From positions 1 to 64,000 of the forward strand of contig NZ_AXAZ01000033.1 in NCBI RefSeq assembly GCF_000473065.1: 64,000 bases of DNA. Direction: 5' to 3'. The notes under the pieces are model-generated. The model made no database searches. It had not been told where the DNA came from and was given only the letters and a program-made list of their open reading frames with translations. Made by a program: the position numbers and the translations under genes. The stretch comes from Bradyrhizobium sp. WSM1743 (GTDB lineage: Bacteria > Pseudomonadota > Alphaproteobacteria > Rhizobiales > Xanthobacteraceae). Positions 43,527 to 52,897 of the stretch are shown piece after piece. Position 1 is the stretch's first letter. The number at the start of each line of letters is the position of its first letter.

Positions 43527-44552
43527 TCAACGCCGAATGCCCCGCAACCAGTCGATCACGTGCGGCCAGATCTCTCGATGCGCTCGGCGGCCGACGAGAG
43601 ATCCAACGTGCTGCAACGCCACTCCGATCTCCGGCTCGTAGACAAATACCGTTGGGCTGCTCAATTCTTGCAGCGTGGACGAGGCCGGGACCAGTCGACT
43701 TGTATGATCGACGATCGCGGCCACCGGCAGTTCAGCAAGCGCGTCCGAGCGGGCAGTACGGTCGAGCAGATGGAGGTTGTTGCGTGCGAACCGGTCTTCA
43801 CGATAGAGCAACTCGATCACGTCTTGGAGTAGTTGGCGAGAAGGAGCGAACTCATCGAGGGTCCAGCGAATGACGCGGCCGTGGAGCGCGAGCGCTTCGA
43901 AATCCGGCAAGCTGACCAAGCCATCGCAATAACGCCCGAACACGAACTCCTCTGGAGCCGCGACAACGCTCGCCCAGTCCAACAAACTCCCGGCTATACG
44001 ACGGCTCAAAAGCTCAAACTGCGCATGGAGTGCGATCGGTCGCAAAGCTCCGGTGTATTGGCCGAATGCGAGGGGCGCCTGAACCAGGACGAGTTTGCCG
44101 ACGCGATGCGGTACAAGTGCAACCGCGATGGCAGCGAGAGTCCCGCCGAGCGAATGGCCAATGACCATTGGCGGGCATTGGTGGTCTCTTGAGAGCTTCT
44201 CGATTGCCACAAGCAGCAGAGCTATGCTCGTCTCCAGGTTCCAATTGGTCGGCTGTTGCTCTGGCCATTCGTGTAGGTAGACGGCAAACCCGGCGTCGGC
44301 GAGACGCCGTACCACGCTCACCTCTGGTACCAGATCAAAGATATACGGCCGCTTGATGGGTGCAGGCACAATCAAAACGGGATCGGTTGCTGCGGTATTC
44401 GAGGCGTAACGGCGCAGTTCAAGATCCGGGTGCTGCACGCGATACCAAGTCGTCTCTTGCGGAGCATAGCCTGCATTTTCCAGCAGGCTTCCGAGCGATT
44501 GTCGAAAGACATCGCTCATCAAAAACATCGCATTCCAACTGCTGAGCACCAT
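43527..44552 (-). CDS. alpha/beta hydrolase related to PHA synthase
   Basis: The protein has 341 residues. The oxyanion region VLIVPAPIKRPYIFDLVPEV and the nucleophile motif MVIGHSLGGTLAAIA (Ser ~134) fit the PhaC-like branch of alpha/beta hydrolases. PHA synthases have Cys in this box (G-x-C-x-G); the Ser here argues for an esterase or depolymerase. The acidic and His partners are probably in AAIVDHTSRLVPA and GSLVGRRAHREIWPHV. No signal peptide. It stands alone on the minus strand. Confidence 0.75.
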   Translation of the reverse strand: MVLSSWNAMFLMSDVFRQSLGSLLENAGYAPQETTWYRVQHPDLELRRYASNTAATDPVLIVPAPIKRPYIFDLVPEVSVVRRLADAGFAVYLHEWPEQQPTNWNLETSIALLLVAIEKLSRDHQCPPMVIGHSLGGTLAAIAVALVPHRVGKLVLVQAPLAFGQYTGALRPIALHAQFELLSRRIAGSLLDWASVVAAPEEFVFGRYCDGLVSLPDFEALALHGRVIRWTLDEFAPSRQLLQDVIELLYREDRFARNNLHLLDRTARSDALAELPVAAIVDHTSRLVPASSTLQELSSPTVFVYEPEIGVALQHVGSLVGRRAHREIWPHVIDWLRGIRR

Positions 44553-45140
44553 GACCTAAATGACTAAGTGCGACGGACCATTTCATTGAATGGCAATCGA
44601 GGCGTTGGAGCTTTGTTCCAAGCGTCTTAGGGGTAGGCTACCCGTTTGGCGGCGCCTCCCATCCATCGGGGTGGCTTGGGATTTGGCCCGTGACGTCGAT
44701 GTTCCTTCTCATCAGGGATGCGCCCAGCGGCCACTCCGAAACAGACACCCAGAACAACCGCGGCGCTAACGGCAGCACCGTTAGAAACTGACTCACGCCT
44801 CCTGAACGCAACGTGTGGGCTAGAGCGAGTACGGATTGTCGATTCAGAACATGCAGACGCCGTGACGTAACGCTGCTCCTCCCCAAGCGGGGGAGGGCGA
44901 GCGCAAGGGCAAGTAACTCCGCGCTCCTTGGTGCGCCTGATCATTCGAAATCATGGCGCCTACGACTGGCTCTTGCTCGGCGTCTGGCGGAAATGAGCGC
45001 CCTAATGCCATAACCAACGATGACGCCGGCGATGAATGCGGCTGCCACTATGCAAGATGCTGAGAACCGCTCCATTCCAGCAGAATACGGTTTTAGGGTG
45101 CAACGTTCCTACGCGCGCCCTCCATTGAGATGCCTCGCGC
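44553..45140. other. gap without recognised genes
   Basis: Nothing is supported. Both strands have open frames but without family signatures or ribosome sites. Confidence 0.4.
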
Positions 45141-45497
45141 TTACCAAGGAGCCGCTCCCACCATCGGGCGAGCTGCCAGGAAGCCCGCCAAGCTTGGAGG
45201 CAACCGGAAGATTTGGTCGGCGGAGGTCTCGAGATAGAACTTACCGTCCTCCAGGCGAAAGAAATCCATGGTGATGGTGGACTGACCGGTTCGACGGACC
45301 GCCACCACTTGGTTTGTCTGCTCTTCGGGAAGGTAATGCACGAACCAGGTTGCCAGATCAATGCGAGTCGGAGTGTCGCATAATGGGAAGACCCAGGAGA
45401 TCGGAGTTGTGCCGGACTTGACCTTCGGAATCAGATTTTCGGATAGGTTGCGTCGCTGCTTCTTAGTGGAAATCGATCGTGGCACGATGCCGATCAT
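45141..45497 (-). CDS. hypothetical protein
   Basis: The protein has about 118 residues from ATG 45497: MIGIVPRSISTKKQRRNLSE, NLIPKVKSGTTPISWVFPLC, DTPTRIDLATWFVHYLPEEQ, TNQVVAVRRTGQSTITMDFF, RLEDGKFYLETSADQIFRLP. The alternating pattern suggests a beta-rich fold. It resembles a Bradyrhizobium protein that I know only as hypothetical. The start is uncertain because the upstream part of the frame runs into IS21 end repeats, so the N-terminus may have been lost to the insertion. Confidence 0.5.
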   Translation of the reverse strand: MIGIVPRSISTKKQRRNLSENLIPKVKSGTTPISWVFPLCDTPTRIDLATWFVHYLPEEQTNQVVAVRRTGQSTITMDFFRLEDGKFYLETSADQIFRLPPSLAGFLAARPMVGAAPW

Positions 45498-45603
45498 ACG
45501 TGCCGACCTCGCGCAAACGAGCGTCGCTCGCAAAAGGCAGGCGTACCTTGCTGCACATTCAGCGAAGAAGCACGAAACCAATTCGGCTGGAAAGCATTCT
45601 GCG

Positions 45604-45716
45604 GATTCCGCTCGATGTCGCCCGCTATTCCGAGATGATCTCGCCCACCATTCCGATTTGAAGTCGCCCACCCATTCCGAGATGAAGTCGCCCATGATTC
45701 CGGGATGATGTCGCCC
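45604..45716. repeat. IS21 end repeats (5 units)
   Basis: The unit ATTCCGnGATGAnGTCGCCC recurs about every 22-25 bases: GTCGCCC or CTCGCCC at 45617, 45639, 45662, 45684 and 45709. Such repeats bind IstA at the ends of IS21-type elements. Confidence 0.75.
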
Positions 45717-45781
45717 GGGTGACGAGGCCTCTTCTGGCTCCCATTGGTCGTCCCTTTCGGCTTTCCGAAGGGGGACCCTGG

Positions 45782-47330
45782 ATGCCGACGGAGAGGCTTG
45801 CGATGCGCCGTGTGCGCGACGTGATCAGGATGAAGGCGGCTGGGCTGCCGAGCCGCGAGATTGCGCGGCGGATGGGCGCGGCGCCCTCGACAGTGCGGTT
45901 GACCATCCGGCGGTTCGAGGCCGCAGGCCTGAGCTGGCCGATGCCCGACGAACTCAGGACGCGGCCCTGGAGGCCCGCCTGTTCGCCAAGACCGGCAACG
46001 GCAACCGGCAGGGTCACCGCCGCATCGCTGAGCCCGACTGGGCGGCGGTGCACCGCGAGCTCAAGCGCAAGCACGTGACGCTGTCGATCCTGTGGGAGGA
46101 GTACATTGCCGCCGAGCCCGGCGGATACCGGTACTCGCGCTTCTGCGAGCTTTACCGCGCCTGGGAGGGCCGCCTGTCGGTGACGATGCGCCAGTCGCAT
46201 GCGGCCGGCGACAAATTGTTCGTCGACTACGCGGGCGACGGCGTGCCGGTGGTGTCGACCGCCTCACCGGTGAGCGGAGGACGGCGCAGGTCTTCGTCGC
46301 CGTGCTCGGCGCCTCGAACTTCACCTATGCGCAGGCGACGTGGACGCAGGGGCTTGCCGACTGGATCAGCGCCCACGTCGGCACCTTGGCGGCGATCGAC
46401 GGCGTGCCGGCGCTGCTGGTGCCCGACAATACCAAGGTCGCGGTCATCAAGGCGAGCCTCTAGGACCCGCAGATCAATCGCACCTATGCGGAAATGGCCG
46501 CGCATTACGGCACGGCCGTCTTGCCGGCGCGACCACGCAAGCCGCGCGACAAGGCCAAGGTCGAGCAAGCGGTCCTCATCATCGAGCGCTGGCTGCTCGG
46601 CCGCCTGCGCCACCGCGTCTTCTACAGCCTCGCCGAGGTCAACGCAGCGATCGGCGAGTTGCTCACCAGGCTCAACGAGGAGCGGCCGATCCGGCGGCTC
46701 GGCGTAACGCGCCGCCGGCTGCTCGAGGAGGTCGACCGGCCGGCGCTCAAGCCGTTGCCGGCGAGCCCCTACATGCTCGCCGAGTGGCGGATCCGCCGCG
46801 TCAGCCTCGACTACCACGTCGAGGTGGAGAAGCATTACTACAGCGTTCCGCATCGCTTCGCGCGTGCCGAGGTCGAGGTGCGGTTCACCGCCCGCACCGT
46901 CGAGATCTTCCACAAGGGCGAGCGGATTGCCGCGCATCAGCGCATGAGTGGCAATCACAAGCACACCACCGTGCCGGAGCATATGGCCTCCAGCCATCGC
47001 CGCTATGCCGGCTGGACCATTGTGCGCATCCGTCAGGACGCCGCCGCGATGGCCCGGCGACCAGCGCGTTGTGCGACCTCATTCTCGACGAGCGCTCGCA
47101 CCCCGAGCAGGGGTTCCGCGCCTGTCTCGGCATCCTCAGGCTCGCCGCGTCCTACGGGCGCGAGCGCCTGGACGCGGAGCCGCGCGGGCGATCGACATCG
47201 GCGCGCGCACCTATGGCTCGGTCAGGTCGATCCTCGCCAACAACCTCGATCGACGTCCTGCTCCCCAGCGTTCCGCGGACGACCTGCCGATCCTGCACTC
47301 CAACATCCGCGGACCGCGCTACTACAATTT
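45782..47330 (+). pseudogene. istA transposase, several frameshifts and a stop
   Basis: ATG 45782 gives MPTERLAMRRVRDVIRMKAA and a helix-turn-helix (GLPSREIARRMGAAPSTVRL). Near 45950 the frame shifts; KHVTLSILWEEYIAAEPGGY and GDKLFVDYAGDGVPVV (first catalytic Asp) follow. Another shift at ~46265 leads to AQVFVAVLGASNFTYAQATW and PDNTKVAVIKASL, then a TAG at 46461. Reading resumes at INRTYAEMAAHYGTAVLPAR and continues to RVSLDYHVEVEKHYYSVPHR before further breaks at ~47060. It is inactive. Confidence 0.8.
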
Positions 47331-47342
47331 GGAGATGATCCC

Positions 47343-47972
47343 TTGCTCACCCATCCGACCTTCGACCGGCTCAAGGCGCTCGGCCTCCACGGCATGGCCA
47401 AAGCCTTTGTCGACATCGAGGCCACTGGCGAGGCCGCGAGCCTCGGTCACGCCGAATGGCTCGCGCTGCTGCTCGAACGCGAAGTCTCGCTGCGTCACGA
47501 CAAGCGGCTCGCCACCCGCCTGCGTCACGCCAAGCTGCGCCAGCAGGCTTGTGTCGAGGACGTCGACTACCGCACCCCGCGCGGTCTCGATCGCGCGCTA
47601 TTCGCCAGCCTCGTCGAGGGCCGCTGGATCGACGACCACGCCAACCTGCTGATCTGCGGTCCGGCCGGCGTCGGCAAGAGCTGGATTGCCTCGGCGCTCG
47701 GCCACAAGGCCTGTCGCGATAATCGCTCCGTCCTTTACCAGCGCGTCCCGCGTCTGTTCGACGATCTGGCGCTCGCCCGCGGCGATGGCCGCCACCCGCG
47801 CCTGCTGCGCGCGCTCGGCCGCGTTGATCTGCTCATCCTCGACGACTGGGGTCTGGCCCCGCTCGATGCCGGCGCCCGCCACGACCTCCTGGAGATCCTG
47901 GAGGATCGCTACGGCCGCCGCTCCACCCTCGTCACCAGCCAACTCTGTGCCGCCGGTCGAGCCTCAGCTTGA
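47343..47972 (+). pseudogene. istB ATPase, truncated at the 3' end
   Basis: TTG 47343 starts (L)LTHPTFDRLKALGLHGMA. Walker A is ICGPAGVGKSWIASALGHKA, Walker B LLILDDWGLAPLD. After STLVTSQL the family sequence (usually PVxxWHExIGxPTxADAILDR) is lost and an unrelated 7-residue tail closes the frame. The arginine-finger region is therefore missing. Confidence 0.8.
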
Positions 47973-48031
47973 AATGTTGCTACTTGAGTGGAGAGTGGTG
48001 CAACGGCAGAGTGAACTGTTGGCGGTCTTGA

Positions 48032-48877
48032 TCAGTCCTTGCGGACGAGCGTTCCCACATGTTCATCCAGCAGCGCGCGTTCCAGCAGCTCGGGCTTGAG
48101 CCCGTTGATGATCTGGAATTTCTTGACTTGGCGAGCGTTGGCAAGGAGATCAATCAGGACGCGATCAAAGGGCAGGGTCTGTAGTTTGAGCGTTCTGAGC
48201 TCAGAGACGGTGATCTCGCTGATAAACTTGGCATTTGGGTTGAGCTTTGGGTCGGCGTCGTAGAGGCCGTCCACGTCCTTGACCAGGGTATGTGTGGCGC
48301 AGCCGTAGCATTCGGCTAACAGGAAAGTGCCGGCGTCCGTCCTATGTGGCGGGATGCGCCCCAAACGGGGCGTATGCTCCCAAATCGAGAATGGCGGGTC
48401 TCCATTGCAGATCACGCCTGGGGCCGATCTGATAAAGAAGGGCAGCATGTGCCCGAGAATTTCGGGCGGGATGGCGACGACGCCGTATGGCGCCAGTAGT
48501 GTGCCAAGGAGGTGCGCATTTCCGAGCGCATCGATGATCCGGAGTTGAGCCAGCACTCCAGTCGGCATTCCGAGGTCCATGCCAATCGAAGTCACGTGGC
48601 GGCTGCGCACACCGCCACCGGTGCCGATCACCAATTTGAAATTTTCGAGGATTTTGGCGAGGGCGTCGACCAAGGGGTAAACGGCCTTTTTTCCATTGTC
48701 GATGATCGACCGTCCGCCAATCTTGACCACGTGGCAGAATGGCAGCATGGGCACGACGGGAGTTTCAGTGGACGACATGACCTGTTTGTCGAGCAGACTC
48801 TCGCGCATCAGCATCGATTCGACGTGGCGGCGTTTGTCGAGCGGTAATTCGCGGCCTTCATGGACTTGTTCGGTCAT
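48032..48877 (-). CDS. mosA: molybdenum storage protein alpha subunit
   Basis: The subunit has 281 residues of the amino acid kinase (UMP kinase-like) fold. KIGGRSIID (52-60) and LVIGTGGGVRSRHV (83-95) bind ATP phosphates. GRIPPHRTDAGTFLLAE and VKDVDGLYDADPKLNPNAKF are storage-protein hallmarks. The C-terminus (LPFDRVLIDLLANARQVKKF, then HVGTLVR) matches the alpha subunit better than beta. MosA and MosB form a hexameric cage that packs molybdate or tungstate as polyoxometalate using ATP. The loop before GRIPPHR reads PPFSIWEHTPRL; in Azotobacter, as I recall, this loop is His-rich and contacts the cluster. GAGGTAGGA precedes ATG 48877, 14 bases after mosB. Confidence 0.88.
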   Translation of the reverse strand: MTEQVHEGRELPLDKRRHVESMLMRESLLDKQVMSSTETPVVPMLPFCHVVKIGGRSIIDNGKKAVYPLVDALAKILENFKLVIGTGGGVRSRHVTSIGMDLGMPTGVLAQLRIIDALGNAHLLGTLLAPYGVVAIPPEILGHMLPFFIRSAPGVICNGDPPFSIWEHTPRLGRIPPHRTDAGTFLLAECYGCATHTLVKDVDGLYDADPKLNPNAKFISEITVSELRTLKLQTLPFDRVLIDLLANARQVKKFQIINGLKPELLERALLDEHVGTLVRKD

Positions 48878-48891
48878 GATCCTACCTCGCT

Positions 48892-49704
48892 TCAGGCGGT
48901 GATAACGGTTCCGACTGGCTCGCCGTTGAGCGCACGCGTCAGATTGCCCCGCTTCAAGCCGTTGATGACCTGAACCGAGCGGCGATTTTTGGCATTCTTC
49001 ATGAGTTGGAATACGGGCCGCTCCAGCACCACGTCGACCAGATCAAGCTCAATGAGTTCATCGACCGTAATCCTGGGAATGAACTTGGCTTTTGGATCCT
49101 TCTTCGGGTCCGCCGTGTAAAGGCCCTCCTCGTCCTTGACGTAGATCATCGAACGGGCACCCAAGGTCTCGCTTATGAGATAACATCCGGTGTCGGTCCG
49201 GTGCGGTGGAATGCGTCCGATCTCCGGGTTAGGCTGCCAATACGCATACGGGGGCATACCGACGCAAACGCAAGCCTGGCGTTCGGCGAGGTAGAGTGGC
49301 ATCTGCGCGAACTGAGCTGGTTCGATGGATGGAATTCCATGCTTGGCGAGGAGATAGTGGATCATCTTCGCGTTCTGGATGCTCACGAAGAATCCGAGCA
49401 CGCTTAGCACTCCAGTCGGCATACCTAGGTCGAGCCCCACGCTGTAGGCGTGGCGAGCCCGGGTGCCGGCTCCAGTGCCGATGATCATCTTGTGCTCGGG
49501 AAGGTTCTCGACGATCTCGTCTATGAGCGGAAACACGGCCTCCCGACCGCGATCGATGAAGCTTTGTCCGCCAATTTTGATGACGTTCGCGTCCGGCAGA
49601 ATCTGGATCACCGGGTGCCGATCGAGCCGGGCCATCTCCAATTCGTCGTTGTCGCTGCCAGTTACGAGCGCAGAGGTCAGGCGATCCAAGGTTTCGTTTT
49701 CCAT
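48892..49704 (-). CDS. mosB: molybdenum storage protein beta subunit
   Basis: The subunit has 270 residues, the length I remember for Azotobacter MosB. VIKIGGQSFIDRG (41-53), MIIGTGAGTRARHAYS (73-88), GMPPYAYWQPNPEIGRIPPH (149-168) with RTDTGCYLI, VKDEEGLYTADPKKDPKAKF, and the end NGLKRGNLTRALNGEPVGTV all match the beta subunit closely. It co-assembles with MosA. ATG 49704 was chosen because GGAGACGGAAG precedes it; a longer frame to 49743 adds a basic, unconserved stretch. It begins 35 bases after the WD40 gene's stop, so it is in the same transcript as mod genes. Confidence 0.9.
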   Translation of the reverse strand: MENETLDRLTSALVTGSDNDELEMARLDRHPVIQILPDANVIKIGGQSFIDRGREAVFPLIDEIVENLPEHKMIIGTGAGTRARHAYSVGLDLGMPTGVLSVLGFFVSIQNAKMIHYLLAKHGIPSIEPAQFAQMPLYLAERQACVCVGMPPYAYWQPNPEIGRIPPHRTDTGCYLISETLGARSMIYVKDEEGLYTADPKKDPKAKFIPRITVDELIELDLVDVVLERPVFQLMKNAKNRRSVQVINGLKRGNLTRALNGEPVGTVITA

Positions 49705-49739
49705 CTTCCGTCTCCTGTCGCGAGGCCGCCGTTTCGTGA

Positions 49740-51680
49740 TCACCGTCCTGGTGCTGCGACGCTGGATCCAGCGAGTGGCAGCTCCTGCTTCGGCGTGTCC
49801 CAGAGTTTGACGGTGCCGTCCATGGCGGCGGTCGCCACGATCTTTCCGTTATGCGAGAACGTGACGAAGTGGATGCGCCTGAGATGTCCCTCGAGCGCGG
49901 CCGTTTGCCTGCGGCTCGCGACATCCCAGAGGCGCACGGTGTTATCGAGGCCTGCGGATGCGAGCATTCTCCCGTCCGGCGAGAACGCGCAAAATCGGGC
50001 CCAGGCCGTGTGGCCTTTGAATGGCTCCAACTCCTTGCGGGTCTCTACCTCGAAAAGCTGTACGTCCCGACTAGCACCCGCAGATGCCAGCAGCTTGCCA
50101 TCCGGGGAGAATGTCACTGAGTGGACCGGCCCTGTATGCACGTCGATAGTGGCCACCTCTTTTGCGGAGGAGACGTCCCAAAGCTTTATGGTGCCGTCGA
50201 TGCTGCCTGACGCGATCATCCGGCTGTCGGGCGAGTATGCTAACGCCTTCACGCCGCCGGTGTGGCCGGTGAGGGTGGCGATCTCTCGGTGGCTGCTGAC
50301 ACCCCAGAGCTTGATGGTTTCGTCATAGCCCGCAGAGATCGCCGTCTTTCCGTCGGGCGCGTAGGCCACGGCGCGGATGATGTTCGTGTGACCCGTGAGC
50401 GTGGCGATCTCCCTTCCCGACGGCAGCTCCCATAGCTTGGCGGTCCGGTCGTAGGATCCCGTGATGAGGACCTTGCCGTCAGGTGAGATGGCAAGCGTGA
50501 CAACTGCGCCGCTGTGGCCGGCTAGCGTCCGGAGCTCGGTGCCCGTCGCGACCTCCCACAGCTTGACGGTCTTGTCGTGGCTTGCTGAAGCGAGAATCCG
50601 ATCGTCGGGCGTAAAAGCCACTGCGGTCACGAAGGACTTGTGCCCTTTCAGCGATGCCCGTTCCTCTCCCTTTGACCCGGTCTCCTCGGGGGCGGGCTCG
50701 ATACCCGACCTCAACAACTGATCGACATCCCAAATCTTCGCGAGATGATCCATGGTCGCCGTCGCGAGGCTTTTGCCGTCCGGCGAGAAGGCCACGCCAC
50801 GGATACGGTCGCCGACCTCGCTCCATCGCACAACGAGGTCCTCGCCAGTTGCGGCATCCCAGATCCGCAGCGAGTTGTCTACGCTTCCGGCGGCCACCAG
50901 CTTGCCGTCCGGTGAAAACGCGACGCACAGAACCTCGCTTGTCGAGCCTTCAAGGACCGCCGTTTCCTTGCGCCTCGCAACATCCCAAAGCCGCACCGTC
51001 GTGTCCATGCTGCCGGAGACAAGCGTCTTGTCATCTGGCGAGAATGCAATGCCGCGCACACCATGCTCATGGCCTTCGAGTGTTGCGAGCTCCTGCCCGG
51101 TGGCGACATCCCATAGCTTGGCGGTGTAGTCGTTGCTGCCCGAGGCAAGAATCTTGCTGTCATGGCTGAATGCTAGTGAGCGGACCGCGCCATTGTGCCG
51201 GAGCGTGGCGCGCTCCTCTCCAGTGGCCACGTTCCACAGCTTGATCGTGTTATCGTGACTGCCAGAGGCAACGGTTTTCCCGTCCGGTGCGAAAGCAAGG
51301 GACCGGATCATGTTGGTGTGGCCCCTGAGAGTGGCTAGCTCGCGCCCCGAAGCCCAGTCCCAAAGCTTTACCGTGCTGTCGTAACTGCCTGTCGCCAGGA
51401 TTTTGCTGTCGGGTGAGAAACGGACTGCCTCGACCGTCGCCTCGTGCCCCTCGAGCGTGATGATCACGGCGCCCGTCGTTGCATCCCAAATCTTCGCCGT
51501 CTTGTCGTAGCTGCCCGTGGCGACATACCGCCCATCGGGCGAATAGTCGATCGACGCGAGAGCCAGGCTGTGGCTTTTTAATGTGGCGCGGGCCTGTGCA
51601 ACGGCCGGTATCGATGCAAGGATTGTCGTCGCGAAAACCAGCACGACCGCTGCTGCTCTCTGAAAGCATGGGATCGGCAT
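49740..51680 (-). CDS. exported protein of 14 WD40 repeats within the molybdenum operon
   Basis: The protein has 646 residues. Residues 1-30 (MPIPCFQRAAAVVLVFATTI, LASIPAVAQA) are a signal peptide. Then come 14 repeats of about 42 residues of the type GH..V..LAFSPDGK.LASGS.D.T.KLWD. Repeats 1-7 and 8-14 are separated by a charged linker (SGIEPAPEETGSKGEERAS), which fits two seven-bladed propellers. ATG 51680 has GGGAGGAAGG upstream. The gene lies 84 bases after modC and 35 before mosB. No enzymatic motif is seen; binding to other proteins or to metal oxyanions in the periplasm is conceivable but unproven. Confidence 0.9.
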   Translation of the reverse strand: MPIPCFQRAAAVVLVFATTILASIPAVAQARATLKSHSLALASIDYSPDGRYVATGSYDKTAKIWDATTGAVIITLEGHEATVEAVRFSPDSKILATGSYDSTVKLWDWASGRELATLRGHTNMIRSLAFAPDGKTVASGSHDNTIKLWNVATGEERATLRHNGAVRSLAFSHDSKILASGSNDYTAKLWDVATGQELATLEGHEHGVRGIAFSPDDKTLVSGSMDTTVRLWDVARRKETAVLEGSTSEVLCVAFSPDGKLVAAGSVDNSLRIWDAATGEDLVVRWSEVGDRIRGVAFSPDGKSLATATMDHLAKIWDVDQLLRSGIEPAPEETGSKGEERASLKGHKSFVTAVAFTPDDRILASASHDKTVKLWEVATGTELRTLAGHSGAVVTLAISPDGKVLITGSYDRTAKLWELPSGREIATLTGHTNIIRAVAYAPDGKTAISAGYDETIKLWGVSSHREIATLTGHTGGVKALAYSPDSRMIASGSIDGTIKLWDVSSAKEVATIDVHTGPVHSVTFSPDGKLLASAGASRDVQLFEVETRKELEPFKGHTAWARFCAFSPDGRMLASAGLDNTVRLWDVASRRQTAALEGHLRRIHFVTFSHNGKIVATAAMDGTVKLWDTPKQELPLAGSSVAAPGR

Positions 51681-51763
51681 TGGCCTTCCTCCCATATCGG
51701 CTCGTTAAGCCCGCTATTCCGCTGAACGCAACAACTACCGCGAAGCCGTAGTGGTTCCGGTCC

Positions 51764-52897
51764 TCAAACCGGAATGGCCGTCGTGTCGGCGCCAATAGCT
51801 TGAGGAAACGTGGCGCCAAGCGTCTGCCTATCGAAACCCACGGTCTTGATCACCGCGTAGACCGGCGTGCCTTGTGCCAGACCAAGCGTTTCGACCGACC
51901 GCTGTGTCAGGCGCGCTAGGATCGCCTGCCCGCCGCAGTCAAGACGCAGATCCAGGATGGGCCCACGCTGTGGACCGAGCTCCGCAACGACTCCGCGCAA
52001 TACATTCAGCGCGCTGAGTCCCTCAGGGCGGCGCGTGCTAATCATTACGTCGCGAGCGCGGATATGCACCCGGAGCTTGGTGCCGGGAATACGCTCGCTC
52101 AGGCGTGGAATCCAGAGCCGGCCTCCGCCGAGGCTCAATTGGGTGAGGCCATAATGTTCGTCGTGCTCAATGATCTCTGCTTCGAGGACGGCCCCTGCCT
52201 CGACAACATTGGTGAACGGTAACAGATCCAGGCGCGCCATGATATCGGAGGTCGATCCCGTCGCTACGACGCGACCATCGGTCATCACGACCATTGTGCT
52301 CGCCAGACGTGCAACTTCCGGCACCGAATGGCTGACATAGATAATGGGCACTTCGGTCTCGTCGCGCAGGCGCTCCAGATAAGGCAGGATCTCGGCCTTC
52401 CGCGCTTCGTCGAGTGAAGCGAGCGGCTCGTCCATCAGCAGCAGCCGCGGCGTGGCCAGCAACGCCCGTCCTATCGCCACTCGCTGTTTCTCGCCGCCGG
52501 AAAGCGAGCCAGGACGACGATCGAGCAAATGACCGATCCCGAGCAACTCGACGATCGGTGCAAGCTGGCCTACGCGTTTGGTCCCGGGCGCGAACCACCA
52601 GCCGTATAGGAGATTCTGGCGCACGGTAAGGTGTGGGAACAGCCGCCCCTCTTGGAAAACATAGCCGACCCGGCGGCGATGCTTTGGCACAAACACGTTA
52701 AGCTTTGTATCGACGATGACGTCGCCGTTCAACGAGATGTAGGCGTGGTCTGGATGAATAAGGCCCCCAATGATGTTTACCAGCGACGTCTTGCCGGAGC
52801 CGGACTGACCAAAGAGTGCCGTGACCCGTCCATCGCTCACAAATTGGGCCTTGAGCTCGAACGAGCCGAGACGGTGCTGAACGTCGACTTGGATCAT
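51764..52897 (-). CDS. modC: molybdate ABC transporter ATP-binding protein
   Basis: The protein has 377 residues. Walker A GQSGSGKTS (30-38), signature LSGGEKQR (132-139), Walker B LLLMDEPLASLDEA (152-165) and the switch His in YVSHSVPEVARLA. The C-terminal part (from ~230) holds the TOBE/MOP-type domains (GTKLRVHIRARDVMISTRRP, NVLRGVVAELGPQ) that bind molybdate and regulate transport in ModC. The start ATG 52897 overlaps the modB stop (ATGA). The much longer frame upstream is not translated, because it lies within modB in another frame. Confidence 0.93.
   Translation of the reverse strand: MIQVDVQHRLGSFELKAQFVSDGRVTALFGQSGSGKTSLVNIIGGLIHPDHAYISLNGDVIVDTKLNVFVPKHRRRVGYVFQEGRLFPHLTVRQNLLYGWWFAPGTKRVGQLAPIVELLGIGHLLDRRPGSLSGGEKQRVAIGRALLATPRLLLMDEPLASLDEARKAEILPYLERLRDETEVPIIYVSHSVPEVARLASTMVVMTDGRVVATGSTSDIMARLDLLPFTNVVEAGAVLEAEIIEHDEHYGLTQLSLGGGRLWIPRLSERIPGTKLRVHIRARDVMISTRRPEGLSALNVLRGVVAELGPQRGPILDLRLDCGGQAILARLTQRSVETLGLAQGTPVYAVIKTVGFDRQTLGATFPQAIGADTTAIPV

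Larger units (their letters stand above)
45600..47945 (+). mobile_element. IS21-family element 2, decayed and truncated
   Basis: The left end has tandem transposase-binding repeats (ATTCCG...ATG..GTCGCCC, 45604-45716), then a broken istA and an istB that stops abruptly near 47943 within TLVTSQL. The right end is absent, so the element has been cut. It lies directly downstream of mosA, with 85 bases between. Confidence 0.75.
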
